Of a DNA stretch of 51,822 bases, positions 42,102 to 50,606 are shown piece after piece; the first letter of the stretch is position 1, and each line of letters opens with the position of its first letter. The notes beneath the pieces were generated by a model. The model was not told the DNA's origin. It ran no database searches and saw only the letters and a list, made by a program, of their open reading frames with translations. This stretch comes from CAXXOK01 sp964584315 (GTDB lineage Bacteria > Bacillota > Clostridia > Christensenellales > Aristaeellaceae), in contig CAZOZO010000020.1 of NCBI GenBank assembly GCA_964584315.1, positions 1 to 51,822 on the forward strand, read 5' to 3'. The position numbers were made by a program, and so were the translations under genes.

Positions 42102-42974
42102 TCATTCTTCCGTGATGGAGATGCCTTCGCTTGCCGTTTCCGTAAGCCAGCAGCGCCGCCAGCGCCGCTTGAGCAGCCGATATGCTTCGTTCGCGTTTGC
42201 CTCGCTCGCAAACGCGCCAAACACAGCCGAGCCGCTGCCTGTCATGGTAGCAAAATCCGCGCCCAAGGCTTGCAGCGCTGCAACCGCTTCGGCGATCTGC
42301 GGGCGCGCCTGCTCGCTGGCCTGCGCCAGCACATTGCCCGCCGTGGCAGAGAGCGTCGCGTAGTCGCGGGTGAGCAGCGCGGCCTCCGCGCGCGCGGTAT
42401 CGGGGCGACGTACACCTTTCAGCGTGTCATATGCGGCGAACACCTCGCGGGTGGAGAGCGGCCGGCAGGGCTGCACCACCACAAGCGCGGCGCGGCGCTC
42501 GGCCTGGAGAGGTGTGATCATTTCCCCAATGCCACCCACGCGCGAGAGCCCGCCCGTCAGCATGAAGGGCACATCCGCACCCACCATCAGCGCCGCGTTT
42601 TGTAAACCGCTGGCCGACGCGCCCACATCCCATAAGCGGTTCAGGCCTAAAAGAACTGCCGCCGCATCCGCGCTGCCACCGCCCATACCCGCGCCCGTCG
42701 GGATGCGCTTGGTAAGCGTGATGCGCGCCCCATCGTTGCCGCCAAAACTTTGTTGCAGTATACGCGCGGCTTTGAGCACCAGATTGTCCTCGCCGACGGG
42801 CACATCCGCGCCGGATACCAGCAAAGAAAGGCCCTCATCCTGATACGCAATGGTCAATTCGTCCGCCAGCGCCACGCTCTCCATCAGCATATCCATCAGG
42901 TGGTATCCGTCTTCACGCGCGCCGAGTATATCCAGCGACCAGTTGATTTTCGCCCGCGCGGTCAGCCTCAGCAT
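42102..42974 (-). CDS. ispE: 4-diphosphocytidyl-2-C-methyl-D-erythritol kinase IspE
   Basis: 290 aa, GHMP kinase. N-terminal ARAKINWSLDILGAREDGYH with the catalytic Lys/Asp region, ATP-binding loop PTGAGMGGGSADAAA, GADVPFML and C-terminal GSGSAVFG. Phosphorylates CDP-methylerythritol, the fourth step of the non-mevalonate (MEP) isoprenoid pathway; MiaA and other enzymes use the resulting DMAPP. GAAGGGG lies about nine bases before the ATG. Single minus-strand gene between two plus-strand operons. Confidence 0.95.
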   Translation of the reverse strand: MLRLTARAKINWSLDILGAREDGYHLMDMLMESVALADELTIAYQDEGLSLLVSGADVPVGEDNLVLKAARILQQSFGGNDGARITLTKRIPTGAGMGGGSADAAAVLLGLNRLWDVGASASGLQNAALMVGADVPFMLTGGLSRVGGIGEMITPLQAERRAALVVVQPCRPLSTREVFAAYDTLKGVRRPDTARAEAALLTRDYATLSATAGNVLAQASEQARPQIAEAVAALQALGADFATMTGSGSAVFGAFASEANANEAYRLLKRRWRRCWLTETASEGISITEE

Positions 42975-43002
42975 TGCACACAGCCCCTTCTTGTGCTATA
43001 TT
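42974..43002 (+). promoter_or_regulatory. Promoter of the DUF1934 operon
   Basis: TTGCAC (42974-42979), 17 bases, TATATT (42997-43002) with extended -10 TGC; weak -35. Confidence 0.5.
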
Positions 43003-43048
43003 TACCTATTATATCAGGTTATCCCCGCACGGGGAATAGGGAGGTACT

Positions 43049-43492
43049 ATGGGGGCGATCAAAGGCATGCCGATCCTGATTTCGCTGGATTCGAAAACCA
43101 GCACCGACGAGCAGCCTGAGGAAACGATGCGCATGATCACCACCGGCGAGCTGATCGAAAAGGCGGATGAAACCCTGATCCGCTTTGAGGAGACGATGGA
43201 CGAGAGCGAGCCGCCGCAGAAGATCGAGATTGCCGTGAACGGCAATGTGATCACCATGCGCCGCCGCGGCACTTATGATGTGGATATGGTGTTCCAAAAA
43301 GGGCAGCGCTACGAGGGGCAGTACAAGATGCCCTTCGGTGCGATGGACATGGCGCTGTACTGCGTGAAGGCCTCCTACACCCGCGAGGAGGAAGGCGGCG
43401 AGGTGGCGCTGCAATACCAGCTGGACCTTTCCGGCCAGTATGCGGCGATGCATGACCTGCGGTTGCACTTCATGCGCAAGCGAGACGCGTGA
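43049..43492 (+). CDS. DUF1934 (YwiB-like) beta-barrel protein
   Basis: 147 aa: PILISLDSKTST at the start, KIEIAVNGNVITMRRRG and a C-terminal YQLDLSGQYAAMHDLRLHF, the DUF1934/YwiB calycin-like pattern. Family structures are small beta barrels; no function is proven. First gene of a three-gene operon with overlapping ends (TGATG at 43490-43494). GGGAGG precedes the ATG. Confidence 0.8.
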   Translation: MGAIKGMPILISLDSKTSTDEQPEETMRMITTGELIEKADETLIRFEETMDESEPPQKIEIAVNGNVITMRRRGTYDVDMVFQKGQRYEGQYKMPFGAMDMALYCVKASYTREEEGGEVALQYQLDLSGQYAAMHDLRLHFMRKRDA

Positions 43493-44022
43493 TGGACGCG
43501 GCGGAACGGGCGGATGTCAGGCGCCTCCTCGGCGGCGGCGCGTTCGTGCGGCTTGCCGTGGACGATGACGCATTGCTGGTGAGCGACGCGCCGCGGCGCA
43601 TGGACGCCGATGCGCTCGCGGAGGCAATCGGCCGACTGCAAGCGGAAGGGTATGTTGCATGGGTCACGGAGCGCGGATTGCTCGCCATCGACTGGGGTGA
43701 ACGCCGCTGGCACATCTGGGAGGAGCGGGGGCGAATCTGCAGTGAGCCGACGCTCCCCAGCGATGAGACGCTTCACGCCCCCTACGCGCTGGCAAGGCTG
43801 CTGTGGGCGCACCCCGCGCCGTGGCATGAGCAGCCGCGAACGCTGCTGCGGGAACTGGTGAAGGCTGCGGCACGCAGGGAAGGTATCGTAAGAATCGCGC
43901 CCACGATGCTGACTGTCTGTGCGGAGCGCCTGCGGCGGCATGAGACGCTGCCGACCGCCGCCGCGTGGTTGGTGATACATGAATTGGAAAGCTCGACAGA
44001 CGGCAGGGAGGCGTGCCCATGA
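43492..44022 (+). CDS. Hypothetical protein between DUF1934 and MBL genes
   Basis: 176 aa, very rich in Ala, Arg and Glu; no signal peptide or membrane segment. N-terminal half alternates short strands and helices (LVSDAPRRMDADALAEAIGRLQAEGYVAW), which could be a small alpha/beta domain; C-terminal half is helical. I do not recognise a family. Reality is supported by tight coupling: its ATG overlaps the DUF1934 stop by one base and its TGA overlaps the next start (ATGA). Position suggests a cytosolic accessory protein of unknown role. Confidence 0.7.
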   Translation: MDAAERADVRRLLGGGAFVRLAVDDDALLVSDAPRRMDADALAEAIGRLQAEGYVAWVTERGLLAIDWGERRWHIWEERGRICSEPTLPSDETLHAPYALARLLWAHPAPWHEQPRTLLRELVKAAARREGIVRIAPTMLTVCAERLRRHETLPTAAAWLVIHELESSTDGREACP

Positions 44023-44663
44023 TCCTTCGCTATTACGGCCATTCGCTGTTCACCATGCAGCTGGAGAGCGGTTACACCATTCTGACCGACCCGTATGGGG
44101 CGTTCTACGCCTATCCGCGGAGAACCCTGCAAGCTGATCTGGTCACCGTGAGCCACCACCATCACGACCATGATTCACTGGACATGGTGGCGGGTGTCCA
44201 AACCGTGCTGGACAAGGCGGGCCGTTTTGACCCCGCGCCGGGTGTGGTTGCGACGGGCATCGCGTGCTGGCACGACGACGCGCACGGCCAGAAACGTGGC
44301 CCAAACCTTATCTTTGTGTTGGAGGCGGAGGGCCTGCGCATCGCCCATCTGGGTGACTTGGGGCATGTGCTGGACGCAGAGCTTGTGAAGTCGATTGGCC
44401 CACTCGACGTGCTGCTGACTCCCGTGGGCGGCAACTACACCGTAGACGCGCGCGCCGCTCAGCAAAACATGGCCCTGCTGCGCCCCCGTGTGACCATCCC
44501 CATGCACTACCAAACCCGTTACAACCTGGATATGCCCATCACGGACGAAAAACCATTCCTTGCGGTAATGGGCGTGAACCCCGAACCCATGCCCCTTTGC
44601 AGGTTGACGAGCGGTGATATCTCCGAGCGTCCGCCTGTGCTGCTGATGCAGGTGACGGCATAG
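44019..44663 (+). CDS. Metallo-beta-lactamase-fold hydrolase (UlaG/YtkL-like)
   Basis: 214 aa. Metal site HHHHDHD (H46-x-H48-x-D50-H51), a downstream HLGDLG with the bridging Asp, and IPMHYQT with the last His. The opening ILRYYGHSLFTMQ is typical of the UlaG/UPF0173 group of MBL-fold proteins. Substrate unknown; members include ascorbate-6-phosphate lactonase and tRNA- or nucleotide-processing enzymes. Starts at ATG 44019, overlapping the previous stop, with GGGAGG seven bases upstream. Last gene of the DUF1934 operon. Confidence 0.85.
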   Translation: MILRYYGHSLFTMQLESGYTILTDPYGAFYAYPRRTLQADLVTVSHHHHDHDSLDMVAGVQTVLDKAGRFDPAPGVVATGIACWHDDAHGQKRGPNLIFVLEAEGLRIAHLGDLGHVLDAELVKSIGPLDVLLTPVGGNYTVDARAAQQNMALLRPRVTIPMHYQTRYNLDMPITDEKPFLAVMGVNPEPMPLCRLTSGDISERPPVLLMQVTA

Positions 44664-44681
44664 CGTAGGCGCCACGCGCAT

Positions 44682-44709
44682 TGACATTTGGCCCATCGCC
44701 CCCTACAAT
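44682..44709 (+). promoter_or_regulatory. Promoter of pyrG
   Basis: Perfect TTGACA (44682-44687), 16 bases, TACAAT (44704-44709). Confidence 0.85.
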
Positions 44710-44739
44710 GGAAACAAGACAGGCAAAGGAGCGGTTCGC

Positions 44740-46329
44740 ATGAAGTATGTATTCATTACGGGCGGCGTGGTGTCATCGCTGGGGAAAGGCATCACGGCGG
44801 CATCGCTTGGCAGGCTGCTGCGCGCGCGCGGGTATCGGGTAGGCATGCAGAAACTCGACCTGTACTACAACGTGGAGCCCGGCTTTTTGAGCCCGCTGGA
44901 GCATGGCGAGGCGTTCATCACCGAGGACGGCACGGCTGCCGACCTTGACCTTGGCCACTATGAACGGTTCGTGGACATGACGCTAAGCGGCGATGCCAGC
45001 TCCACTACTGGCAAGATACACCGGCGCATTATTGAACGCGAGCTGCGCGGTGAGTACCGCGGCTCCACGATACAGGCCATCCCGCACGTCGCCAACGAGA
45101 TCAAGCGCTGCATCCGCGAGGCGGCGGAAGGCGCAGGCGCGGAGATCCACATCGTGGAGATCGGCGGCACGGTAGGCGACATGGAGGCGGCTGTATATCT
45201 GGAGGCTATCCGCCAGATGCGCTGGGAGTGCTTGAGCCCCGACGACTGCTGCTATATCCATGTGACGCTCATGCCCTTTATCGTGGCTGCGGGCGAGCTG
45301 AAGACCAAGCCCACGCAGAACAGCGTCAAGCAACTGCGCTCGGCGGGCATCCAGCCGGATGTGATCGTGTGCCGCACCGAGGTGCCCATGACCACCGAAG
45401 CGAAGGACAAGATCGCGCTGTTTTGCAACGTCAAGGCGGGCAACGTGATCCAGAACATCGACGTATCCTGCCTGTATGAAGTGCCGCTGATCCTCGAAAA
45501 AGAGGGCCTCGCGCGGTGTGTGCTGACCGAGCTGGGGCTGGAAAACCGCCCTGCGGAGCTGACCGAGTGGAAAGCCATGGTCAAAGCCGTCCGCGAGCAG
45601 ACGAAAACAGTCAGCGTCGCGTTGGTGGGCAAGTACGTGACCGTGCCGGATGCATACCTCTCCGTGGCGGAGGCGTTGTTGCACGCAGGCATCAGCGAGG
45701 ATGTGCACGTGCGCGTGACCCCTGTCAACAGTGAGGAGCTTGTGCCTGAGACGGCGGATCGCCTTTTGGGCGGGTATCAGGCCATTCTGGTGCCGGGCGG
45801 CTATGGTGACCGTGGCACCGACGGGCTGGTGGTGGCCGCACGCTATGCGCGGGAGAACCGTATTCCCTTCCTGGCGATTGGCTTTGGGATGCAACTGGCC
45901 GTGGTGGAGGCGGTGCGAAGCCTGCTTGGCATCGCGGACGCGAACACCACCGAGGTGGATCCGCAAACGCCCAACGCCGTTGTGCGCATCCCCGAAGATC
46001 GCGTGTGCCAGAATGACAGCCGCGGCGCGACACGCATGGGTGGGAGCGACGTGCGCCTTTCAACTGGGCTGCTGCGCACCATCTACGGCACGGATGTGGT
46101 GCGCGAGCGCCATAGCAACCGCTATGAAGTGGATCAACGATACGTGCCCCCGCTGGCCCAAATGGGTTACCGGCTGGTGGCCACCAGCCTAGAGACCGGC
46201 TACCCCGAAGCGTTCGAGCTGGAGGGCCATCCCTTCTACATAGCGGTGGTCTACCATCCGGAGTATCAATCCCGTCCGAACCGTCCGCATCCGCTGTTCA
46301 GCGCGTTCATCCACGCAGCCAAGGGCTGA
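44740..46329 (+). CDS. pyrG: CTP synthase with altered glutaminase nucleophile
   Basis: 529 aa. N-terminal synthase domain: GGVVSSLGKGITAASLG, QKLDLYYN, DLDLGHYERF and EIGGTVGDME, which keep the lysines, Asp and Glu that bind ATP, UTP and Mg2+, plus KTKPTQNSV. C-terminal glutaminase domain (about 290-529): VPGGYGDRG oxyanion loop and VVYHPEY with the catalytic His/Glu. However the nucleophile motif GICLGMQ reads AIGFGMQ here: the catalytic Cys is Gly381 (GGC at 45880-45882). The enzyme should still make CTP from UTP with free ammonia but not by its own glutamine hydrolysis. The sequence is also more divergent than usual around the UTP site (LDLYYNVEPGFLSP in place of LDPYINVDPGTMSP). Own promoter and AAAGGAG site. 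It could instead be a paralogue with another pyrG elsewhere. Confidence 0.93.
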   Translation: MKYVFITGGVVSSLGKGITAASLGRLLRARGYRVGMQKLDLYYNVEPGFLSPLEHGEAFITEDGTAADLDLGHYERFVDMTLSGDASSTTGKIHRRIIERELRGEYRGSTIQAIPHVANEIKRCIREAAEGAGAEIHIVEIGGTVGDMEAAVYLEAIRQMRWECLSPDDCCYIHVTLMPFIVAAGELKTKPTQNSVKQLRSAGIQPDVIVCRTEVPMTTEAKDKIALFCNVKAGNVIQNIDVSCLYEVPLILEKEGLARCVLTELGLENRPAELTEWKAMVKAVREQTKTVSVALVGKYVTVPDAYLSVAEALLHAGISEDVHVRVTPVNSEELVPETADRLLGGYQAILVPGGYGDRGTDGLVVAARYARENRIPFLAIGFGMQLAVVEAVRSLLGIADANTTEVDPQTPNAVVRIPEDRVCQNDSRGATRMGGSDVRLSTGLLRTIYGTDVVRERHSNRYEVDQRYVPPLAQMGYRLVATSLETGYPEAFELEGHPFYIAVVYHPEYQSRPNRPHPLFSAFIHAAKG

Positions 46330-46479
46330 TCGTAGCGCGCGGCCGACCAATGCCCGGCATACGAATTGCGCACCGGGGAGCGGATCCAGTCGCGTGCCGA
46401 TGTGGAATAGGGAACCAGGCCACGCTACACAGCGACAAGTTCCGGGCCGCTGAATATTGGCGACTGTCCTTCGCCACCA

Positions 46480-46513
46480 CAACCACCCGCCAAATGCACC
46501 GCGGGTGGTTGTT
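46480..46513 (+). terminator. Terminator after pyrG
   Basis: ACAACCACCCGC (46480-46491) pairs with GCGGGTGGTTGT (46502-46513), followed by TACATTTTC. Confidence 0.7.
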
Positions 46514-46557
46514 ACATTTTCATCACGCGGAAAGCCGTTTGGACGACCCGAACGCTG

Positions 46558-46586
46558 TTCCCAAGGTAAGGGTTTCGTGCTATAAT
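46558..46586 (+). promoter_or_regulatory. Promoter of the CotH-kinase gene
   Basis: TTCCCA (46558-46563), 17 bases, perfect TATAAT (46581-46586) with extended -10 TGC. Confidence 0.7.
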
Positions 46587-46634
46587 TGTTAAGCGTATGT
46601 GTTATGTTTGTGAACGACAGGAGGGAGTGCCCAC

Positions 46635-49600
46635 ATGCAGCAAAACGCGCAGCAACAGCGCAGGCCCACCAAGGACTATGCGCCGCGCAAGCGCAAGAGC
46701 CGCCTGATAACGGTGCTGCCGCTGATGCTTCTGTTTGTCGCGCTCTTGGGGGTCATGTACTTCGTGTTTCCCAAGGAAGCGGGCATGCACGTCGGCAGCT
46801 CGGTGTACGATGGGCTGGTCATCAGCGAGGTGATGGCAGCCAACGCATCCGCCGTGCCCGATGAGAACGGTGAGTTCAGCGACTGGCTGGAAATCTACAA
46901 CGGCACCGGTGCAGACCTGAACATGGAAGGCGTGATGCTGACCAACCGTACGGACCGCATCACGTTCCCTTTCCCCACGTACATGCTCAAGGCGGGGGAA
47001 CGGGTGCTCGTGTTTGCGGACAACCGCTATCAGCTCGACCCCGTAAAGCCGTTCCACGGCAAGTTCAAGATATCGTCCGTGGGTACGCACCTGTACCTGT
47101 ACGACCCACAGATGTACCTGATCGACGAGGTGATAACGCCCACCATGACCGCCGACCAGAGCTACGCCCTGGTTGGGGTGGACGAAAACGGCCTCAAGAA
47201 GTACGAGCTGACCGATTTTTACAGCCCCCGCTACGAGAATACCCAAGCCGGTTTTACTGCCTACCGGGCGGAGAACGCCACCAAGAGCGGCGCGCTCATC
47301 ATCAACGAAGTGTGCCCCGACCCCAAAGTGGGCATCCCGGATGAGGATGGCGAGATCGTCGATTGGCTAGAGCTTCGCAACACCACCAACATGCCCATCT
47401 CGCTGGCCGGGTACTGCCTGAGCGACAAGGAGAATCGCCCGCTCAAGTGGCGCTTCCCCGATTCGGCCACCATACCGCCCAACGGCTATTACCTCGTGTA
47501 TTGCAGCGGCAAGGACAAACTGCAGCAAAACGGCGTTCCGCACACGAACTTCTCCATCAGCGCGGAGCGTGAAACGCTAATCCTGAGCGACAGCGACGGG
47601 CGGCTGGTGGATCGCGTGACCATCGAAAACGTGCCTGAGGATTACTCGGTAGGCCGCGACAAGACCGGCGCCTGGGACTTCTTCGCGCTGGCCACTCCCG
47701 GCAACCCCAACGATGCTAATGGCCAGAGCAAGACCGACGAGCTGATCCGCGCCTTCAACCCCACGGGCGTATATATCAGCGAGGTCATGGCATCCAGCGA
47801 CACGGTGCTCACTGGTGCGACGGGCATCTCCAGCGACTATGTGGAGCTGTACAATGCCTCCAGCCAGTCGGTGGACCTGAGCTACTACGGCCTGAGCGAC
47901 AGCTTAAAGCGCCCGCGCAAATGGCAGTTCCCGCAGGGGACTGCCATTGCGCGGGGTGAGTACAAGGTGATCCTGCTGGACGGCAATGTTGCCGTCAGCT
48001 CCTATTACGAGCTACACACCAATTTTAAACTGACCCGCGCGGGCGGCGAGACCATCTCTTTTTGTGACCCCAGCGGCAAGGTGCTCGACCGCATGCCGCT
48101 CTCCATCATCCCTACCGACCACAGCTACGGTCGCTCGCTGGGCTATGCGGGCTTCTACTATTACAATACTCCCACGCCCGGGGCCGTCAACGGCACAGGC
48201 TATTTTGGCTATGCGAACAACCCGTCGTTCTCGCAACGCGGCGGCGAATATAAAGGTTCCGTTCAGGTCGCCATCAACGTTCCTAAAAATACAGTCGTCT
48301 ACTACACGCTGGATGGCGCCACCCCTACCGAGAACGCCACGCGCTACAACCCGGGCGACGTGTTCGACATCAGCCGCGTCACGGTTTTGCGCGCGCGCGC
48401 CTTTGACCCGGACGGTATGCTGCAGCCCAGTGAAACGATCACACAGACATACTTGCCAAACGTGTATCACGCCTTCCCGATCGTGAGCGTGGTGGCTGAC
48501 CCCAACGAGCTGTGGAGTGCCGAAAACGGAATGCTGACCATTGGCCCCAACGTGGATAAGAGCAAGGGCATCCCCTTCAAAAACACCGTGTATCGCGAGT
48601 TTGGCAAGATACCACGCCCTGGCTATGTGGAGATGTACCTGAAAGACGGTACCCAGCAGCTGAACCAGGGCATGGAGTTTGCTTTGCAGGGCCAGTACAG
48701 CCTTGACATGCCCCAAAAGACTTTCAAGGTAAAAGCAAAGGCCAAATATGGCGAAAAGTACTTCGAGGCCAAGCTGTTTGACGACCGTGAATTTACCTCC
48801 TTCAAGTGCTTCGTACTGCGCAACAGCGGCAACGACTGCGTCTGGACGCGCATGAACGACGGCTTCCAAAGCCGCCTGATCGATGCCTTCAACGCACAGG
48901 CAGCCGTACCCTCCACGGTCATCCATCAGGCGTGGAACCCTGTTGTCGTATACCTGAACGGCCAGTATTGGGGCCACTACAACATGCGCGAGCGTGCGGA
49001 CCGGTTTTTTATCGCGCAGCACGAAGGGCTGGACCTGAGCCAGGCTGACCAGATGGACGTGCTGGAGGCAAGCGGTAAGCTGGTTTTTGGAAGCGATCAG
49101 GAATACAAGGACATGATCAAGCGCATCAAAGCCAGCTCGCCCGGCACCAGCCAGAGCGACCTGCAATACATCCTGGACAACGTCGATGTGGACAACTACA
49201 TCGATTACATGGCGTTTGAAATGTTCTTTGGCAACTCCGACCCCGGCAACATCCGCTTCTACCGACTCAAGCAGGAGGGCAGCAAGTGGCGCTGGATATT
49301 CTACGATGCGGATTACGGCTTGTTCCGCAGCGGCTTTGACAGCATGACCTCGTACCTGAAGGAAACGGGCGCTGGCGAGCAGAAGATCGACAATACCATC
49401 ATCCGCAAGCTGCTCGAGAATCAGGATATGCTTAACAAGTACCTCGCCAGGCTAGGGGAGATATACCAGTTCTTCACTACCGACAAGATGCTGTCGATCT
49501 ACAACGCGATGGCGGACACCCTCGCGCCTGAGATGCCGATGCACTTCGCCCGTTGGGCTGAGGAGAACGACAAGGCCATCAATATCGACTCGCCCACCAC

Positions 49601-49796
49601 GCCCGAGGGCGCGCTGCGCTACTGGAACACCCGCCTCGACTATACGCGCAACGTGCTCAAGAAGCGTCCGCGGTATTTCTACGAGATGGTGCAGGAGCGT
49701 CTTCAGCTGACCAATGAACAGATGCTGCAATACTTTGGCGTGAAGCCGGAGCTGCCTGACGACGCACTTTACACCGAGGGCAAGAAGTGGGGCTAA
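46635..49796 (+). CDS. Surface protein: lamin-tail domains plus CotH kinase domain
   Basis: 1053 aa, anchored or exported by a TM helix at about 23-45 after a basic N-terminus. Three lamin-tail (LTD) domains follow, each starting with the ISEVMA/INEVCPD strand and containing D-W/Y-x-E-L/I-Y-N: about 62-190, 218-340 and 378-500. A chitobiase/Fn3-associated segment (about 538-605, VYYTLDGATPT) precedes the CotH domain (about 613-920): FPIVSVVADP, GMEFALQGQYSLDMPQKTFKV, YWGHYNMRERAD (about 777) and WIFYDADYGLF (about 886), which match the nucleotide- and metal-binding motifs of CotH protein kinases. CotH phosphorylates spore-coat proteins in Bacillus; here it is surface-exposed with wall- or protein-binding LTDs. 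AGGAGGG precedes the ATG. Followed by DUF4956 and VTC genes. Confidence 0.9.
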   Translation: MQQNAQQQRRPTKDYAPRKRKSRLITVLPLMLLFVALLGVMYFVFPKEAGMHVGSSVYDGLVISEVMAANASAVPDENGEFSDWLEIYNGTGADLNMEGVMLTNRTDRITFPFPTYMLKAGERVLVFADNRYQLDPVKPFHGKFKISSVGTHLYLYDPQMYLIDEVITPTMTADQSYALVGVDENGLKKYELTDFYSPRYENTQAGFTAYRAENATKSGALIINEVCPDPKVGIPDEDGEIVDWLELRNTTNMPISLAGYCLSDKENRPLKWRFPDSATIPPNGYYLVYCSGKDKLQQNGVPHTNFSISAERETLILSDSDGRLVDRVTIENVPEDYSVGRDKTGAWDFFALATPGNPNDANGQSKTDELIRAFNPTGVYISEVMASSDTVLTGATGISSDYVELYNASSQSVDLSYYGLSDSLKRPRKWQFPQGTAIARGEYKVILLDGNVAVSSYYELHTNFKLTRAGGETISFCDPSGKVLDRMPLSIIPTDHSYGRSLGYAGFYYYNTPTPGAVNGTGYFGYANNPSFSQRGGEYKGSVQVAINVPKNTVVYYTLDGATPTENATRYNPGDVFDISRVTVLRARAFDPDGMLQPSETITQTYLPNVYHAFPIVSVVADPNELWSAENGMLTIGPNVDKSKGIPFKNTVYREFGKIPRPGYVEMYLKDGTQQLNQGMEFALQGQYSLDMPQKTFKVKAKAKYGEKYFEAKLFDDREFTSFKCFVLRNSGNDCVWTRMNDGFQSRLIDAFNAQAAVPSTVIHQAWNPVVVYLNGQYWGHYNMRERADRFFIAQHEGLDLSQADQMDVLEASGKLVFGSDQEYKDMIKRIKASSPGTSQSDLQYILDNVDVDNYIDYMAFEMFFGNSDPGNIRFYRLKQEGSKWRWIFYDADYGLFRSGFDSMTSYLKETGAGEQKIDNTIIRKLLENQDMLNKYLARLGEIYQFFTTDKMLSIYNAMADTLAPEMPMHFARWAEENDKAINIDSPTTPEGALRYWNTRLDYTRNVLKKRPRYFYEMVQERLQLTNEQMLQYFGVKPELPDDALYTEGKKWG

Positions 49797-49817
49797 GGCA
49801 CGGGCCGCCCCTGCGGC

Positions 49818-49846
49818 TTGACAAAGCGCCGCGGGATGCTTATGAT
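49818..49846 (+). promoter_or_regulatory. Promoter of the DUF4956-VTC operon
   Basis: Perfect TTGACA (49818-49823), 17 bases, TATGAT (49841-49846). Lies right after the CotH stop, so the following genes can be expressed independently of it. Confidence 0.88.
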
Positions 49847-49878
49847 AAACCAAGCTGCACAGGGGAGGGGTATTCTCA

Positions 49879-50577
49879 ATGCTGTTTTCTGCACTTGCGC
49901 AATCGACCACCGTGTCGAGCATCGTGACGGCCAGCGGTCTGGCGGCCGAGTTCAAGTCCATCGTGCCCGCCGATCTGTTTCTGGCGTTGGGGCTGGGGTT
50001 TGTGGTGGGGGCGATCATCGCCATCGTATACCGTAAAACGTACCGTGGCGTGCTCTACAGCCCTACGTTTGCCATCACGCTGATCATGCTCACACTGATC
50101 ACCACGCCGGTGGTCATGTGTATCAAGAGCGATATCGCGCTGTCGATGGGCATGGTGGGCGCACTGTCGATCGTGCGCTTCCGTACCGCCGTCAAGGATC
50201 CGATGGATACGGCATATATGTTCTGGGCGCTCACGATGGGCATTTTGCTGGGTGCAGGCCTGCACCTGGTGGCCATCATCGTGGTGCTGTGTATCAGTGT
50301 AATGATGTTCGTGCTGTCCATCGTGAAGTTCTCAAACCCCAACAGCTACCTGTTGGTGGTGCATTACGACGAGTACAGTGAGCAGGCCATCAACGCGGAG
50401 CTGCGCCGTTCGGTCAAGGGCTTCAAGCTGCGTAGCAAATCGCTGACCCGCGCGGGCGCGGAGATGACCTACGAAGTGCGCCTGAACGAGCGGCACGAGA
50501 TCGTGACACGCATGCTGGATATCGACGGCGTGCACGACGCGACGCTCGTGGCCTGCCAGAGCGAAGTGGGCACCTGA
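49879..50577 (+). CDS. DUF4956 membrane protein
   Basis: 232 aa. About four hydrophobic helices (about 33-50, 62-80, 84-97, 113-146) with the conserved cytoplasmic motif MVGALSIVRFRTAVKDPMDTAYMFWAL (split around 92-118), then a soluble alpha/beta C-terminal domain (about 150-232) ending MLDIDGVHDATLVACQSE. This matches the DUF4956 family, repeatedly found beside VTC-domain genes; it may deliver or channel the VTC product or couple it to the membrane (inference). ATG 49879 follows GGGGAGGGG with a spacing of nine to ten bases. Confidence 0.85.
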   Translation: MLFSALAQSTTVSSIVTASGLAAEFKSIVPADLFLALGLGFVVGAIIAIVYRKTYRGVLYSPTFAITLIMLTLITTPVVMCIKSDIALSMGMVGALSIVRFRTAVKDPMDTAYMFWALTMGILLGAGLHLVAIIVVLCISVMMFVLSIVKFSNPNSYLLVVHYDEYSEQAINAELRRSVKGFKLRSKSLTRAGAEMTYEVRLNERHEIVTRMLDIDGVHDATLVACQSEVGT

Positions 50578-50606
50578 CCCCCGCCGATTAAAGGAGGCGC
50601 CATAGC

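Larger units (their letters stand above)
46330..46634. other. Intergenic region pyrG / CotH gene
   Basis: Contains the pyrG terminator hairpin (46480-46513) and the extended -10 promoter of the CotH gene (46558-46586). The first 150 bases hold nothing I recognise. Confidence 0.6.

Noticed and set aside
40565..42220. 551-aa minus-strand ORF over UPF0210
   Set aside because: Antisense shadow, composition typical of reverse-frame reads in GC-rich genes.
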